Source of the DNA: Uloborus plumipes
Lineage: Eukaryota > Arthropoda > Arachnida > Araneae > Uloboridae
Direction of reading: 5' to 3'
DNA length: 64,000 bases
Assembly (NCBI GenBank): GCA_038373865.1
Contig: JAXGGA010003922.1
Coordinates: 31,357-95,356, forward strand
Positions 46,751 through 58,970 of the stretch are shown piece by piece (position 1 is the first letter of the stretch; each line of letters begins with the position of its first letter). The position numbers and the translations under genes were made by a program. The notes beneath the pieces are model-generated. The model saw only the letters and a program-made list of their open reading frames with translations. It made no database searches and was not told the origin of the DNA.

Positions 46751-47812
46751 TAGTTAAAAAGTTACAACTTTCACAGTGGGACACAGACTTCCAACCAGTA
46801 GTAATTGACATTACAACTGTTTAGAGAACTAGATAGTTTTTTAACTTTTTTTTTTTTTTTTGAGAATACATGAAAAATTACCAAGAATAAAAACATTAGT
46901 CATAAAAAAAGTAAAAACCGTTTATTCAAAAATGGCCAGCCATAATTATGGTGCGATAAACTACAGAAAGAAAAAAAAAAATGCATCACTGTTTTGTTTT
47001 TTCTAATAAAAGTTAATACATCTCTGAAGTATAATGCACGGAAAATCATGAAAAAAAGAAAGAAAAAACGAGAAATAGTTCCGTTTAAATCGCGTTCATA
47101 ATTAAGAAAATAAATCTTAAGCGACTTAAATTTTAAACAAAAAAACTCAACTTAGTTCACACGTACTAACAAATGTACATTTAAAGCATGTTTTTATAAG
47201 GTGTGATAAATGCTTATCATCAAAACTATTTACAATCAACATTACCTACTAAGGAAAAAATGAAACATCTTTTAGAAAAGAGAATGTAATTATAATTTTC
47301 CACCTATTTTCTTACATTAAATTAACAAAGAAACGTTAAGTCATATACAAGTTTAGAAGAATTCTTTTTTATTCAAAAAAGGAAAATGTTTAAGAGGTAA
47401 TTACAGAAGCTCGTTAAACTGTAATTATAAAGAAAAAAATGGCAGTGGGAGCAAAAAAAACAGCAATTGATTGTTTTTGTTTTGCTTAGGAAAAAACCTA
47501 AAAGCACACGAATGTTGCGTGAGAATGTAAGTAATTATGTTCACCAGGGCATTTCCTCTATTGAACCGTGTACAGTGGAGTGAATGTAATCCGGTCTCTG
47601 TTTAACCAGACATCCAAGTATCCGGATTAAATCGGGTTTCGTGTGTGTGTTCGTTTTGCACGATATTTAGCATGGATTAGAAAAAAAATTAAAAATATCT
47701 TCACAGAATTTCTCTTGTCCAGTGATTTTTAAAAGAGGCTTTTATTTCATTTGTCCAAATGGCAACAATTAGTTTCTTTTAAAACTAAAACAAATAAACC
47801 TGCTGTTTGAAC
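46751..47812. other. No gene seen; Tigger-like end at ~47574
   Basis: CAGTGGAGTGAATGTAATCC followed by ATCCGGATTAAATCGGG looks like a lone Tigger-type terminus. A poly-T run lies at 46843-46861. Confidence 0.4.
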
Positions 47813-48247
47813 TAAGGGGGATAAGGGGGAGCTGACTCATCCGACATTTGGTTCCAAAACAATGGGCGTAGAACCACTGGTATCTGTACTCAAGTCGCAT
47901 TGAAGAAAAGTGAAAACTAAGCTTGAAATGTAGCTGCATAGATGATATTGGACTATTTTTGTCTATATGACAAAAACATTTCATAAACTCAGGCTTAAAA
48001 CAAGTGCAATATGAAAACAGACCCAATTTCATGAAACATTTCCCAATAAACTGTCTTTAAATTCGAGAAATAAGTCATCTTTTTAAATTTATCTAATATG
48101 GTACTTTATCCAACTAATCATATGTGAATTTAAGTCAGAGCAACCAGGTATAATATTAATGTGTTTCAAATACGTGTTAGGCAGGATCCAAGAATGTCGT
48201 GGAACCAAAATGTCGGACAAGTCAGCTTGTCCTCTAAAGGAGCTCTA
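47813..48247 (+). mobile_element. hAT-type MITE (TAGAGCTCC family), copy c
   Basis: Right end GTCCTCTAAAGGAGCTCTA is intact. The left end is altered to TAAGGGGGATAAGGGGGAGC before TGACTCATCCGACATTTGG. No clear 8-bp duplication survives. Interior matches 26708-27149. Confidence 0.8.
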
Positions 48248-48372
48248 GGGCAGCCTTAATAGACAGCGGAAGTTTTGCGCCAGTTCAACTAGTAGAGAGA
48301 ATTACAGCTTTAAGAAACGGAGTAATCACCTGGCTACAATACTTGTTTGAGAACCGTTTATTTTGTCTTAAG

Positions 48373-48446
48373 CACTGAAAAAATGAACTATTGTTTTTAC
48401 AGAATAATACTGGTAGCCGAGGTTCCAATTTAAAACTAAATGCATA
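48373..48446 (-). mobile_element. CACTGTAAAA MITE, copy 8, left part
   Basis: CACTGAAAAAATGAACTATTG with the GTAGCCGAGGTTCC marker, interrupted at AAATGCA by the next element. Confidence 0.75.
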
Positions 48447-50100
48447 GGGGAGGGTGGGGATGAATGGGACAAATTTCATGTTTTAATTAATATTCGAAAA
48501 GTTCTACATTTTTCAGCCACTTAACAATTTTTATACAAATATTTCAACAATTTGTTACACCTAAATGAATGAATTCAGTCAATTTGCTATCATTTTACAT
48601 TGCTACAATATTTTTTATGATTGCATGTATTCTGTCCCATTAATCCCCAAGAAGAGGATGAATAGGACAACATTGGGGATGAATGGGACAAGTGAAGAAA
48701 ATGACTAGAAAAAAAAGTTTAATGTTTGGTCTTCTGTTTTTTTGCCTTTGGGACATTCCGTGACTGTACTAAGGGCTGTCTCATCACAATTATACACATC
48801 TCTTGGTTCAAACTCATATTTGTTTTGTAGCTTTTCAAGTTTCTCGAAAAATGTACTTAAATTATTTTTATTGAAACTGCTCGCTCTTGATTGGCTTGTA
48901 TTTTCAGGCGTGCGGATGGATAATTCTGGGTGTCTGGGCAAAAACCCTGAGAGCCAATCCTTTCCCGCAATTTTATTTTCATCCCACCTTGATGGAACAT
49001 TTCCTAAGAATTGTGAAAATTCAAAAGCTAGCTTCCTTGTTTGAACAGTTGTGAGACCATAACACATTTAAGATAAAATTTTCAAATAATCATTCAACTG
49101 GTTTTCTTCTACGATTGAAAATATTTTCCTGTTTCCAACATTTGAATTTGGAGAATTTGGAGCATAGGATTCTAAATCAGCGCTCTGCTTAGCTTCTTTC
49201 ACATATCAGCCTAAAGTCGACTTGGACATATTAAACGCGTCTGCAACTGTTTTCACAGGCATTCCCTTCAAGACAACCTCATTAACGGCTTCTTTAATCT
49301 TTGATGAGGCGCCCCTTATTCGTTCCGTTTTCTTTTTCCAATTTTGTGGCATCCTACTAAACGAAGTTAAATTAATCTTTAAAACCATGGTTACAAAATG
49401 CTGGAAGCTATTTTTATTTATAGATATTTTAAAACAAAAGGATTGACTGCAATTAAAGCTGTTACCTATTCTTAGTTAAAAATTTATGATGTGAATATAA
49501 AATAAATTGCCATGATCAGATTTCAATAGGCTTAAATAACAATGTAGTTAAGTAGTTTCAACATTTTGTCAATGTAGTTTAAGAGTTATAATTACTTATA
49601 TCCCACATTTTAGTTCATAAAAAATAAGAAAATAATTTAATGTGTTGAACATTGTAAGTTTCTGATGCAAAAGTTTGAAATCAGAAAGTGCGGTGATTCA
49701 TGGAACCGCCCCATTCATCCCCCAAACTGTTGTCCCATTCATCCCCATACACACATGTTTATGTCTATCAAAAAATAGGCATAGAAAATAAATATGGATT
49801 TTCTCCATTTCAGTCTGAAATCATAGTAAAATAAGTATATTTTCAACATGACATAACATTATTTGCTTTGAGTGCAGTCCTTTTAAATAAACACTGAGGT
49901 AGTTTTAACAAAAAAAAAAAAACTTTTGGTATGGGAAAATAAGCTTTGCTGTCTTGCTTACACCAACATGGAAGCAAATGCTTTGAAACACAATTTACTA
50001 AGTGGTACAGGTGCTGCCATCGACTAGGTAAAATATCAATAAATTAAAGTTAATTTTAGGTATAAAAAATTCAGTTGTCCTATTCATCCCCATCCTCCTC
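48447..50100 (-). mobile_element. pogo-like element, GGGGAGGGTGGGGATGAATG termini, 1.65 kb
   Basis: Ends GGGGAGGGTGGGGATGAATG and CATCCCCATCCTCCTC with TA duplicated (48445-48446 and 50101-50102). GGGGATGAATGGGACAA recurs inside near 48675, 49710 and 49730. It sits inside a MITE at a position where intact copies read AAATGCACAGTAATAAAC. Confidence 0.88.
48705..49388 (-). pseudogene. pogo-like transposase, N-terminal half with two in-frame stops
   Basis: One reading frame runs from 49388 to 48705. The likely start is at MPQNWKKKTERIRG; then comes a Psq-type helix-turn-helix (EVVLKGMPVKTVADAFNMSK, STLG). TGA at 49206 and TAA at 49068 interrupt the linker. A CENP-B-type DNA-binding region follows: CYGLTTVQTRKLAFEF, then AGKDWLSGFLPRHPELSIRT. 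The frame ends just after the first catalytic Asp motif (DVYNCDETALSTV). The remaining DDE core is deleted, so it could at most bind DNA. Coding order is typical of pogo/Tigger transposases. Confidence 0.85.
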
Positions 50101-50102
50101 TA

Positions 50103-50297
50103 GTAATAAACTGTAAAATTAGAAACTTTAGTTTCTTACTATAAAGTTAGAGAGTTTACATTTAATTGTCGTAAAATTTAGCTGTATTATACTGCAAATA
50201 CAACGGTATAATACTGGAAGCACAGGTTGCAGTTTAAAATTGCAAAATGTATGGTAATAAACTAAAATACTGTAAAAACAACATGCATTTTTTAGTG
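50103..50297 (-). mobile_element. CACTGTAAAA MITE, copy 8, right part
   Basis: Resumes GTAATAAACTGTAAAATTAG and ends CATGCATTTTTTAGTG. Confidence 0.75.
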
Positions 50298-51567
50298 AAC
50301 GAGTTGAGGTTTTTATTAACGGATAACTCAGAGCGCAATTTCAGAAGTTAATTAACAATATTATATTTTCACATCAAATGAATGAAGATAAATTTCGATA
50401 GTTGAGATTTTGTTATCGTTTCTAAATTCAGGGAAATAATCGTTCTTTTTTTTCCCCACATCGGCAAGCGATCGAGAAGCAATTATTCCTACTTCATGCC
50501 GTTTAAAACCTTGACAAGAGTTTTAAAAAAAACTCAATCTACTCAGCTAAAAAATCATTCTAAAATAAGAGAAAATAATTTTTTGCAAATTTTGCGGCTG
50601 TTACTCTGCCAGCACTCGTATCTAGAGAAATCAGGGCACTCGTATTAAACCATTCGCATCGGTTTAGAGGGAAAACTCTCATTTAAATAAGGTGTAAATA
50701 AAGTGAAATTTTCTGAAATATTCATCAGTTCAAATTAAATGTTACTAAAGCAATTTAAACAGAACTCCGAAACGCTTTGGAATGTTAGAGCTGTGAAAGT
50801 TATCCTGGCTTGAATGGAATCAAACATCTACAGTAAATAAACGCGAAATATTTTAATGCATAATTAAATTATATAGAAAGTGTAGGAAGCTCCCAATTTG
50901 TTGGCCAGGAGAGATAAATAAAATTGCTATCTAAAGAGTAACAGACATATTTTACCATGGGACATCCAAAAGACTAGAAGGAAGGGTAATACAGTTGATT
51001 TAATTAAGAAGTTTCGTGGTATATTTAAATGCACGTATGTTTATCTAAAAATCATAACTGTATTACGATTAATTTAATGTGGTTATTACAGTTGAGTCTT
51101 TATTCATGTATCGTTATTATATATACAAATTGATTTCTTTAAAGAAAGTTGTAACTAAAAATTATACTTTATAATTTCTTTATAAAATCATTTCTTATTA
51201 AAAAAAATAAACTTTGTATTGTATTTAACGAACATGTAGTGCTCAGAAGCATTCAAAACACGAAATTTTCTGGTGTAAATCCAACTGCAGTAGCATTTGT
51301 GAGTGGAATTTGTTAAAGTGTCCTGCACACTGTTGGCAGCAGTTTTACCTATTTAAATTGTTAAATTTTAAATGATAAAAAAATCTCAATTTTTCATTAC
51401 TCATTTGACATTGGCTTAGACAGAGAACCTACGCTGATAAAACTAGTATTGTCGTAAGCTAATAACAAGTCATATCACCCAGGAAGTACGAATAACTAAC
51501 TACAGAATTAGTTTGAATACTACCAAACGCTATCGAAATGTCTTCGACGCAAAAATCAACTAAACTA
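50298..51567. other. No gene seen
   Basis: AT-rich; no element ends recognised. Confidence 0.5.
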
Positions 51568-52131
51568 CAGTGAACTCTCACTTATGCGCCGCCGGCTCAA
51601 GAGACCAATAGAAAAAGGCGCATAAGTGAGAGAGACGTATGAGAGAACAAGCCTATTTGCAGGACTAAAACGCAACATAGGTTCTAATGACATTATGAAT
51701 AATAAGTTTCTATACAAAAGGGACATATTAGTACGGTTTGGCAATTACTATAACGAAACTACAATGATAAAGAGAAAACAAACATTGTAGCATACCTAAT
51801 TACAAGCTGTTCCCTCTAAAACGATGCACAATAGATAATTGTCTCTCTCCAAACTCTAGTTCATGCGGAAAAAATGCCTTCCGTGAGCAATAAAGGCGAA
51901 AGATTTAAGAGGAAAGGGAAGAAAAATGCTTATTTCTTAAAGAAAATAAATTTAAAAAAAAATAAATTTTAGGGAAAATTCGGCGCATAAGTGAAATATT
52001 TATCTTTTGAGCGACGCATAAACGAATGATACTATCATTATTTTGCTATGGTATGTGCTAAGACCATTTAAAATCGTCGTATAAGTGAAAAAGGCGCATA
52101 AATGAGGCGGCGTATAAGTGAGAGTTCACTG
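51568..52131 (-). mobile_element. Tigger-like MITE (CAGTGAACTCTCACTTATGC), copy 2
   Basis: Ends CAGTGAACTCTCACTTATGC and CGTATAAGTGAGAGTTCACTG, TA on both sides. It is inverted relative to 43367-44311 and lacks the nested element, so it gives the empty site. Confidence 0.9.
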
Positions 52132-52311
52132 TATGTCATGTGCTTAAATCATGGATGTACTTTTATAGAATTCATTTTTCAGCGGCCGTGACGTAAAATT
52201 CCGGTTTAAGATATATCACTGGAAAGAATTTACAGTACAAAGTTCAGGCAAAAAATACCAACGAAGTTAAGAACTTAGTTCTTCAATCCAAGTTGGTTTC
52301 AAAATATTTAA

Positions 52312-52838
52312 CGTAACCCATTTGTGCCCAGTAGCCTAAAAACGGGACGCTTGTTAGTTACTGCATAAAAAAACCTGTAATGGGTATATCATTTTACTAA
52401 AGCTGTTTTTCACTAGTTAAATAGTCCTTCGTCTTGAGAAAACCAGTTAGAGCCACTAGTTGGACATCAGAGTTTAATTATTGACAGCTATTTTCAGACA
52501 AATCAGTCAAGTAACGATCCAGCATGGGTAGCCACAGAAAGTAAGTTTTTTTTGCAAACTTATTTTGCATAAAATTAAACTATTTTAAAATGAGTTGTTT
52601 AAAATTGATCAGAGATGCCTTCTATAATGTTACTTTGCACAAGTAAAGTCAAGTAAGGTCGTATTTTGCTCACATATCTGCAAAATATCCCTTAAACAGG
52701 AAGTTAAATAACTTAATAAATATGGCAACGGCGAACTATTTTAAGCCTAAAATGTATATAAACCTTTCTAAGTAAGAGTTTTAAGCAGATAAAAATTAAA
52801 AAAATTGTTAAAAAAAAACTCGGGCATAATTGGGTTAA
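52312..52838. mobile_element. piggyBac-like MITE, copy 2
   Basis: Left TAACCCATTTGTGCCCAG, right CGGGCATAATTGGGTTAA; the interior matches 25265-25790 throughout in the same orientation. Confidence 0.65.
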
Positions 52839-54120
52839 TAACTTGGAGCGAGAAAAAATATAATGAGAGCTTCCTAAAATGTTAGACATATCGCTTAAAG
52901 GATTTTAAACATGAAATAAATCTTCTAATGGACAACAGATTTTTTTACCTTAATGTATTGAACGTTAATGCTGTTTACTGTTTAACGTAAATACTGCATG
53001 TTTATTTTTTTTATTTTGCAGCAATGCCTGAGTTTTGTAAGAACTAACGTTTCTATTTTTGATACCTTTCTCTCATTCATAAGCAGAATCAAATGGGTAT
53101 TTTCTTAATAAAATATTAAAGACGTAGTCTTTTTTTCCCTTTTTAAATATCTAAATACAACAGAATATTCTCGCTAGTTCTGAATTAATTTCTCACATTC
53201 ATTCTCAAACTCAAAAGCCATCAAACATTTCTTTTTCAGAAAAGAAGATGTCGACAGTTTAATATCTTAGTAAAGATTAAGTTTGTGCAAGAAAGACATA
53301 ATATGTGAATATTAAAGCGAAGAACCCAGAGAAAAAAAAATGTGAGGGAAAGGAAAAATATTGATTTACAATAATGTTTTTATTTCGGGGTTCTTCCGAG
53401 GATGCGTGAAAGTAATTGTCAGAAGAGAAATTAAAACGTTTTTGTATCGATTCATAAGAATACAATTTATTTCTTTTGATAAAACGGAAAATGCTTTTTT
53501 TGGGGGGGGGGGGGACAAAAATAAAAATGCAGAAGATACAAAATTATTATTTTTTTTTCCAGTTTATTTAAAATCTTTCGATTTGTAACAAGATGTTTAT
53601 GGGCGTTTCTCTATAAATTCGTAATTGACTGTTCGGACTGAGTATTATAAAAATAATAATAAAGTGTAATGAAGAAATTATTTCTCGTAATTCAAATAAA
53701 TAATTAATACTTTGAAGCCCAATTGTATTTGGGGAGATAACTTTTTTTTTTTTTTAATCCTTATCAGCAAGCTTTGACTTTCGGCCACTGCTGTGTTTCG
53801 AAGAGTTTTTACCGTCTGCTGTGCATGCTGCCATAACAGCAGATAGTGTACTTCTTGCAAACAACCAAAAAGTTTGCTGTTTCCGTAACAGATGCTCCAT
53901 TTATACGCTCTTCCATAATCATGGCTTTTTTGGAACCCAGACAAGTCTGATATTTCAACTCATCACACACAGTTTAATAAATGTAGACCACGTAGGCGAC
54001 TGCTGTTGAAAGTCTGATATCTTCCTTTTTACGCACACTAGGTGGCACGGCTGTACTGCAGGAGGCGCAAAATGCCCTTTACTTTTTCACAGGTGTTCGT
54101 ATTATATTGTACCCCATCTG
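52839..54120. other. No gene seen; poly-G tract at 53502-53514
   Basis: AT-rich, with short open frames (53277-53588, 53678-54009) lacking known domains. Confidence 0.45.
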
Positions 54121-54368
54121 TATACTGCCGTGCTAAGCACATAAGTCGCATCTGCACTTATTACCAAAATTGAGTCATCGCCACCAAGTGGCTGTTTGTG
54201 ACCTATTTTACCAAAAAAAATTATATGGTCATTTCAGAACGGGGAATATTTAAAAAAAATTGAAAAAGTTTCACCTGAATCAAATACATAGTGGCGCAAA
54301 ACTTTAGAGAGTTGTATCTTAGTTTTAACTCAATTGCTAATACAACTTTTGCGTTTATCACGGTAGTA
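54121..54368. mobile_element. MITE with CTGCCGTGCTAAG ends, copy 2
   Basis: TATACTGCCGTGCTAAGCAC mirrored by TTTATCACGGTAGTA; the interior is the inverse of 38571-38820 (AGTGGCGCAAAACTT). Confidence 0.75.
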
Positions 54369-55978
54369 AACGGGTCATTCAAAGTTTACTTGCAAATTTC
54401 CAGCTCAGACTTCCTCTTTCGTAAAAACTTTTTTTTCGTTTTTTTTTTTGTCCAAGTTATTGTTTTGTATTAGTTCAAAAGATTTCAATTTTAAGAAATA
54501 GGTAACAGTAGAGCTTTATGTTTAGTAGTTAAATTAGAAAACATGTTTAAAAATGCATAAGTGAGAGAATTTGAAACATTTGTTACTCAAATAAATATTA
54601 ATGTTTCATATTGTTAAATCTCCAAATAAAGTTCATTCAAAATTCATACCTAACAGAAACACAGACTTCAATTCCAGCATATGGCAAACACTTTATTGAA
54701 CAACACATAGACAAACGGACAAAACGCAGCACAGAACGGAACATAATCGAAACATCAAAGTAAAAGTCAAATCGACCTGGCTGCCAGATCCTTTTAATCA
54801 AGCTCTAACAGCGGCAGTTAAAGTTAAGTTTTTACAGATATTTGTAAAATCACGTGACAAAACGAAATGCTTCATTTGTCAGTAAAAGTGGCGTTCTTAT
54901 TAATTTAAAATTAAAAACTCATTTAAATATTTAAAGGAGGAGGAAAAAACTTAAAACTAATTAACTACTACTTGGTAACAGAGGTACCGACCTAAACATT
55001 GTCAAAATGAAAACAAAGCGTTTTTCGGCCTTATACCTATTGTAAAAACTTATTTGCTTTTAATTAAAAGTCTATGCTTTCATTCTTTTACGCACTTCTA
55101 AATAATGATAAAAAAAACTACTTCTTCTGCTATATGACCTTCAGCACGGATTTCTCACAGATAACACCTAAGTAAAATCTAATACCAATGTGAAATATTC
55201 TCAAAAAACCATATCTGGATTTCGAAATCATGAAATATTCATTCTTCGTTTAATATCCTCCTAAACCCTTGAAAATAAATTCAGGACTTGAAGCTCGTAA
55301 CGACCGATTTGTGTCAGCGGATTCTACTTTAAGGATGTGAAGTATGTACGAAAAATTCACTCACGAGAAATAAAATATGGGAGATAAAAGGAATAATTAT
55401 ACCCATCAAAAATATAACTAAATATTATATACTTACTAAAGTACTTAAAAGCGAAACTAAAAATAGTAAACACGTCATTTAGCATCTGCAGTAGACTGTT
55501 GTCACAAAAAAACATACATTTATTTTGTTTCATACTTTTTAGTGCGAATCAATCTGGCAGACTTAAAAATTATTTTTACATCTTTTTTCAAAGTTCTTTC
55601 GTTTAAAAATTTATTTGAGTTGAATGTTTGAGACATTTGTGATAGATTTAAATCTTATACTTCTATTGTTGCAAAAAAAATCAGTATTCATTGCCGTTTT
55701 TAAAAAGTATCATTTATTTAAACGTTCATATTAAAAGCAACACAACAATAAACTCCAACATTTGAAAAAATGCACGCGTAAAGCCTCCAATCTTACAAAC
55801 AAGCACGCACTTTACTAAAAAAACCATCATGGCGACTTCGAGCCACAACACACTCCCCTTCCTGCCATCGGCCACCCCGACATCTACGTCTTTCGTCCTA
55901 TTGCCGCACGTTCTTTTCAAAAGTCCATTAAAAACGCCTTTCCAACTGAGGGGCCTGATGCTTAGTACCGGCCCTTAC
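54369..55978. other. No gene seen
   Basis: 55840-55960 is diverged but related to 57560-57670 (AAAAGTCCATT, ACAACACACTCCCCTTCCTG against ACAACTCACTCCC), so an old repeat pair. Confidence 0.4.
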
Positions 55979-56431
55979 TAGAGCTCCTTTAGAGGACAGG
56001 CTGACTTATCCGACATTTTGGTTCCAAGACATCCTTGGATCCAGCCTTGTTACAGGCATTGGAAACACATTAATACTATACCTGGGTTTTCTGGCGTAAA
56101 ATAACTTATGATTAGTTGGATAAAGCACCATATTAGGTAGAAATAAGTTACCTTTTAAAAGATAACTTATTTCTCGAATTTAAAAACAGTTTATAGGAAA
56201 ATGTTTCATGAAATTGGGTCCATTTTCATATTGCACTTGTTTTAAGCCTGAGTTTATGAAATGTTTTTGTCATATAGACAAAACTAAACGAATATCATCT
56301 ATGCAGCTACAATTCAAGCTTAGCTTCCACTTTTCTTCAATGCGACTTGAGTACAGATACCAGTGGTTCCAAGCCCGCCGTTTTAGAACCAAAATGTCGG
56401 ATGAGTCAGCTCCTCTCTTATAGGCGCCTTA
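55979..56431 (-). mobile_element. hAT-type MITE (TAGAGCTCC family), copy d
   Basis: TAGAGCTCCTTTAGAGGACA to TAGGCGCCTTA, with perfect 8-bp duplications GCCCTTAC at 55971-55978 and 56432-56439. Confidence 0.9.
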
Positions 56432-56510
56432 GCCCTTACACAAGAAGAAACATTTATACCACGGAGTAGAAAGAAGGAGAGAAATGTTCTACGGATGCGC
56501 TAGTTTGAAA

Positions 56511-57320
56511 GTGGCAACGAATTCTCACCCGCCGCCAGAGGACGCTAGCTGAAACGCTCCCTATCTCCTACGGGAATCAATGTAAATGATATTGAATCTG
56601 TCATCTTTTTAAATGCTGCTATGGGAAAGAAAAATTTTTTTTTCAACTGGATTTTGGCGTAAACCATCGATTAACATTATGAACTAAATATGACTTTGAT
56701 CCCACTGAAATTGTGCCGTATTTTTTAAGAAAGATGTTTAATCGACGGCATCTAGCTACTTGCGAAATTTGACATATATGCGACTGTATGTGACATTTTC
56801 TTTGCATTGTACGATATAATTTTTGCTGAGAATCAGTTCTCTAAATTGTTGATAAATTAAGCAAAAAATTAATTATGTCAGTATTTAATTTTGTTATCAA
56901 TTAAATATATTTAGTAGACAAAATAATTATTAGTTTAAATATATTTATTAAATATATTTAGTTCATAATGTTAATCGATGGTTTGAGCAAAATTCCAATT
57001 AAAAAAAATATTCTTGCCAACAGCAGTCTTTAAAAATGACAGATTCTGTCAGATTTGGCAAGTTGGTAAGTGCATTCGATTAAACCTATTTCTCAAAGAA
57101 TACGGCACCTATTTTCGTGGGATGAAAATCATATTTAATTCATAATGTCAATCGAAGATTTACACCAAAATCCAGTTGAAAAAAATTTTTTTTCTTCCCC
57201 ATAGCAGCATTTAAAAAGATGACAGATTCAGTATCATTTACATTGATTCCCGTATGAGATAGGGAGCGTTTCAGCTAGCGTCCTCTGGCGGCGGTGTGAG
57301 AATTCGTTGCCACTTTTAGA
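56511..57320. mobile_element. 810 bp palindromic element, ~230 bp TIRs
   Basis: AAAGTGGCAACGAATTCTCA with GGACGCTAGCTGAAACGCTC at the left is mirrored at the right, continuing to the TAACATTATGAACTAAAT region. The core carries another diverged partial copy (56955-57050) of the inner arm. No transposase. Confidence 0.85.
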
Positions 57321-57841
57321 TGGCAGAGATTTAGCTCCTCCTCTTTAATCTCCTTGATTTATACAATACACCACCAGCTCGTTTATTCCGTCCACGGATG
57401 GTAGTTTCGTTCTTATTATGCACTCATCAGCATGGAATTAGAACTGAACGAGCTGAAGGCAAAAATCCTCTCATAGAGCAAAGAGAGCTAAGGAAAACTG
57501 GTATCTAACATATATATTAAGGCTTGTATTTAGCTTATATAATTATTTATTGCCCGAAATCCACAACTCACTCCCTTTTCTTCCTGTCGTCCACCCCCAG
57601 TCTCAGTCTCTCATCCTTTTAACTCACGTCCCTTCCAAAAGTCCATTTCAAACGATTTTTCCAGCGGAGCAGCATGACACTTTGTGCCTGCAGCACATAA
57701 ACATCCTTACCTAAGAAAATCCATTTATATTGAAGGCTCATATTTAGCTTAAAAATGAGTGAATGCTCGAAATCCACAAAAAATGCTTGCTTAAGTTTAG
57801 CCTTGAAACTAATCTGCTGAATTTGTACCCTATACAACGAG
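57321..57841. other. No gene seen
   Basis: Contains ATGCACTCATCAGCATGG flanked by inverted AGCTCGTT/AACGAGCT; unclear origin. Confidence 0.4.
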
Positions 57842-58199
57842 AGGAGGCGGTCGGAAGTGAAATTAATTTCCCCCTCTCCGCATTTTTCCCTGATGATTGT
57901 CATAGTTACGGTGCTAGGAACTTTTATCACACTTAGCTTTAGCAATAATGATTAAATGCAAACGATTGAAATTGTTTTGTGCGTAAACTACTATTTAATC
58001 AACGTTGAAAGAATACTTTTTGAAGTATTTCTATAACGAATACTAATGATGGCAGGTCTTGCTAAAACAAACTATTTAGCACTAGATTTGTTAGAAAATG
58101 TTTAGAAATAGCTGACATACGAAGTCATAAATAAAAGCGTTAGCGTAATTCGATTAACATAAAATAAATGAAATGCCTCAACAGCAGTGTATAATAAAA
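57842..58199 (+). repeat. Unclassified dispersed repeat, copy 2, left part
   Basis: Matches 44500-44838; interrupted by the following insertion. Confidence 0.75.
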
Positions 58200-58970
58200 C
58201 AAGAAGTTTTGTCAAGAACTAAACGAGCCTACTTTCCCGGACATCGGCATTCTAGCATCTGATCATTATTCTCTTGATTATCTGAGACTGAAAAATTATG
58301 TCAAACATACCTTTTTAGCACTTGAAGCTGATTTCTAAAAGCAAAATATGCCCTTCTCATCAGATGAAATAGACACGTAAAAAGTAAATAAACGAATAAA
58401 TACAGTTTTGTCGCACCTTTTAAAGAATGTAACTGTTACAGTTCTTCTGTAGAAAAAATCCTCAATTGTTTTCAAAAAAAAAAAATAATAATAATAAATA
58501 AATAAATAAAAGTACAAAGAGCATCAAATCACATTTTATCAAAGAAAGAAAAAAAAATCTTCCGTTAATAAAATGTCTCGAATTTCACTTTTAATCCGTT
58601 GCCAGTTGTTAAATATAAATAAAGAATAAAATGCTCTCGTGAATGAAAAATTTTTGTTACAAAAAAAATCGTCTGCCAAAAAAAATAATAATAATAATAA
58701 TAATAAATAAAATAAAACAAATGAATAAATAAACAAAAAATCGTCTGCACAGTCAGTCATTTTTTTTCTGAGCCTGCATTTCCGCCATGTTTGCGGAGTC
58801 GGAGTCGGAATCAGAGTCCTCACAGAAGATTATTCAGAAAAGTACTTTACAAACATTATTTATCAAAACCATTTTCTTACAAAGTTAGTTTGAAGGAAAT
58901 CCGACTTTAAGTTCAGGATCAACATTCAACTTAAATTCCCCGTAGGCGCTAATGTTAATTTTTTTTCTGA

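Noticed and set aside
55726..55920. 64-codon minus-strand frame
   Set aside because: No family recognised and the DNA is a diverged repeat related to 57560-57670.
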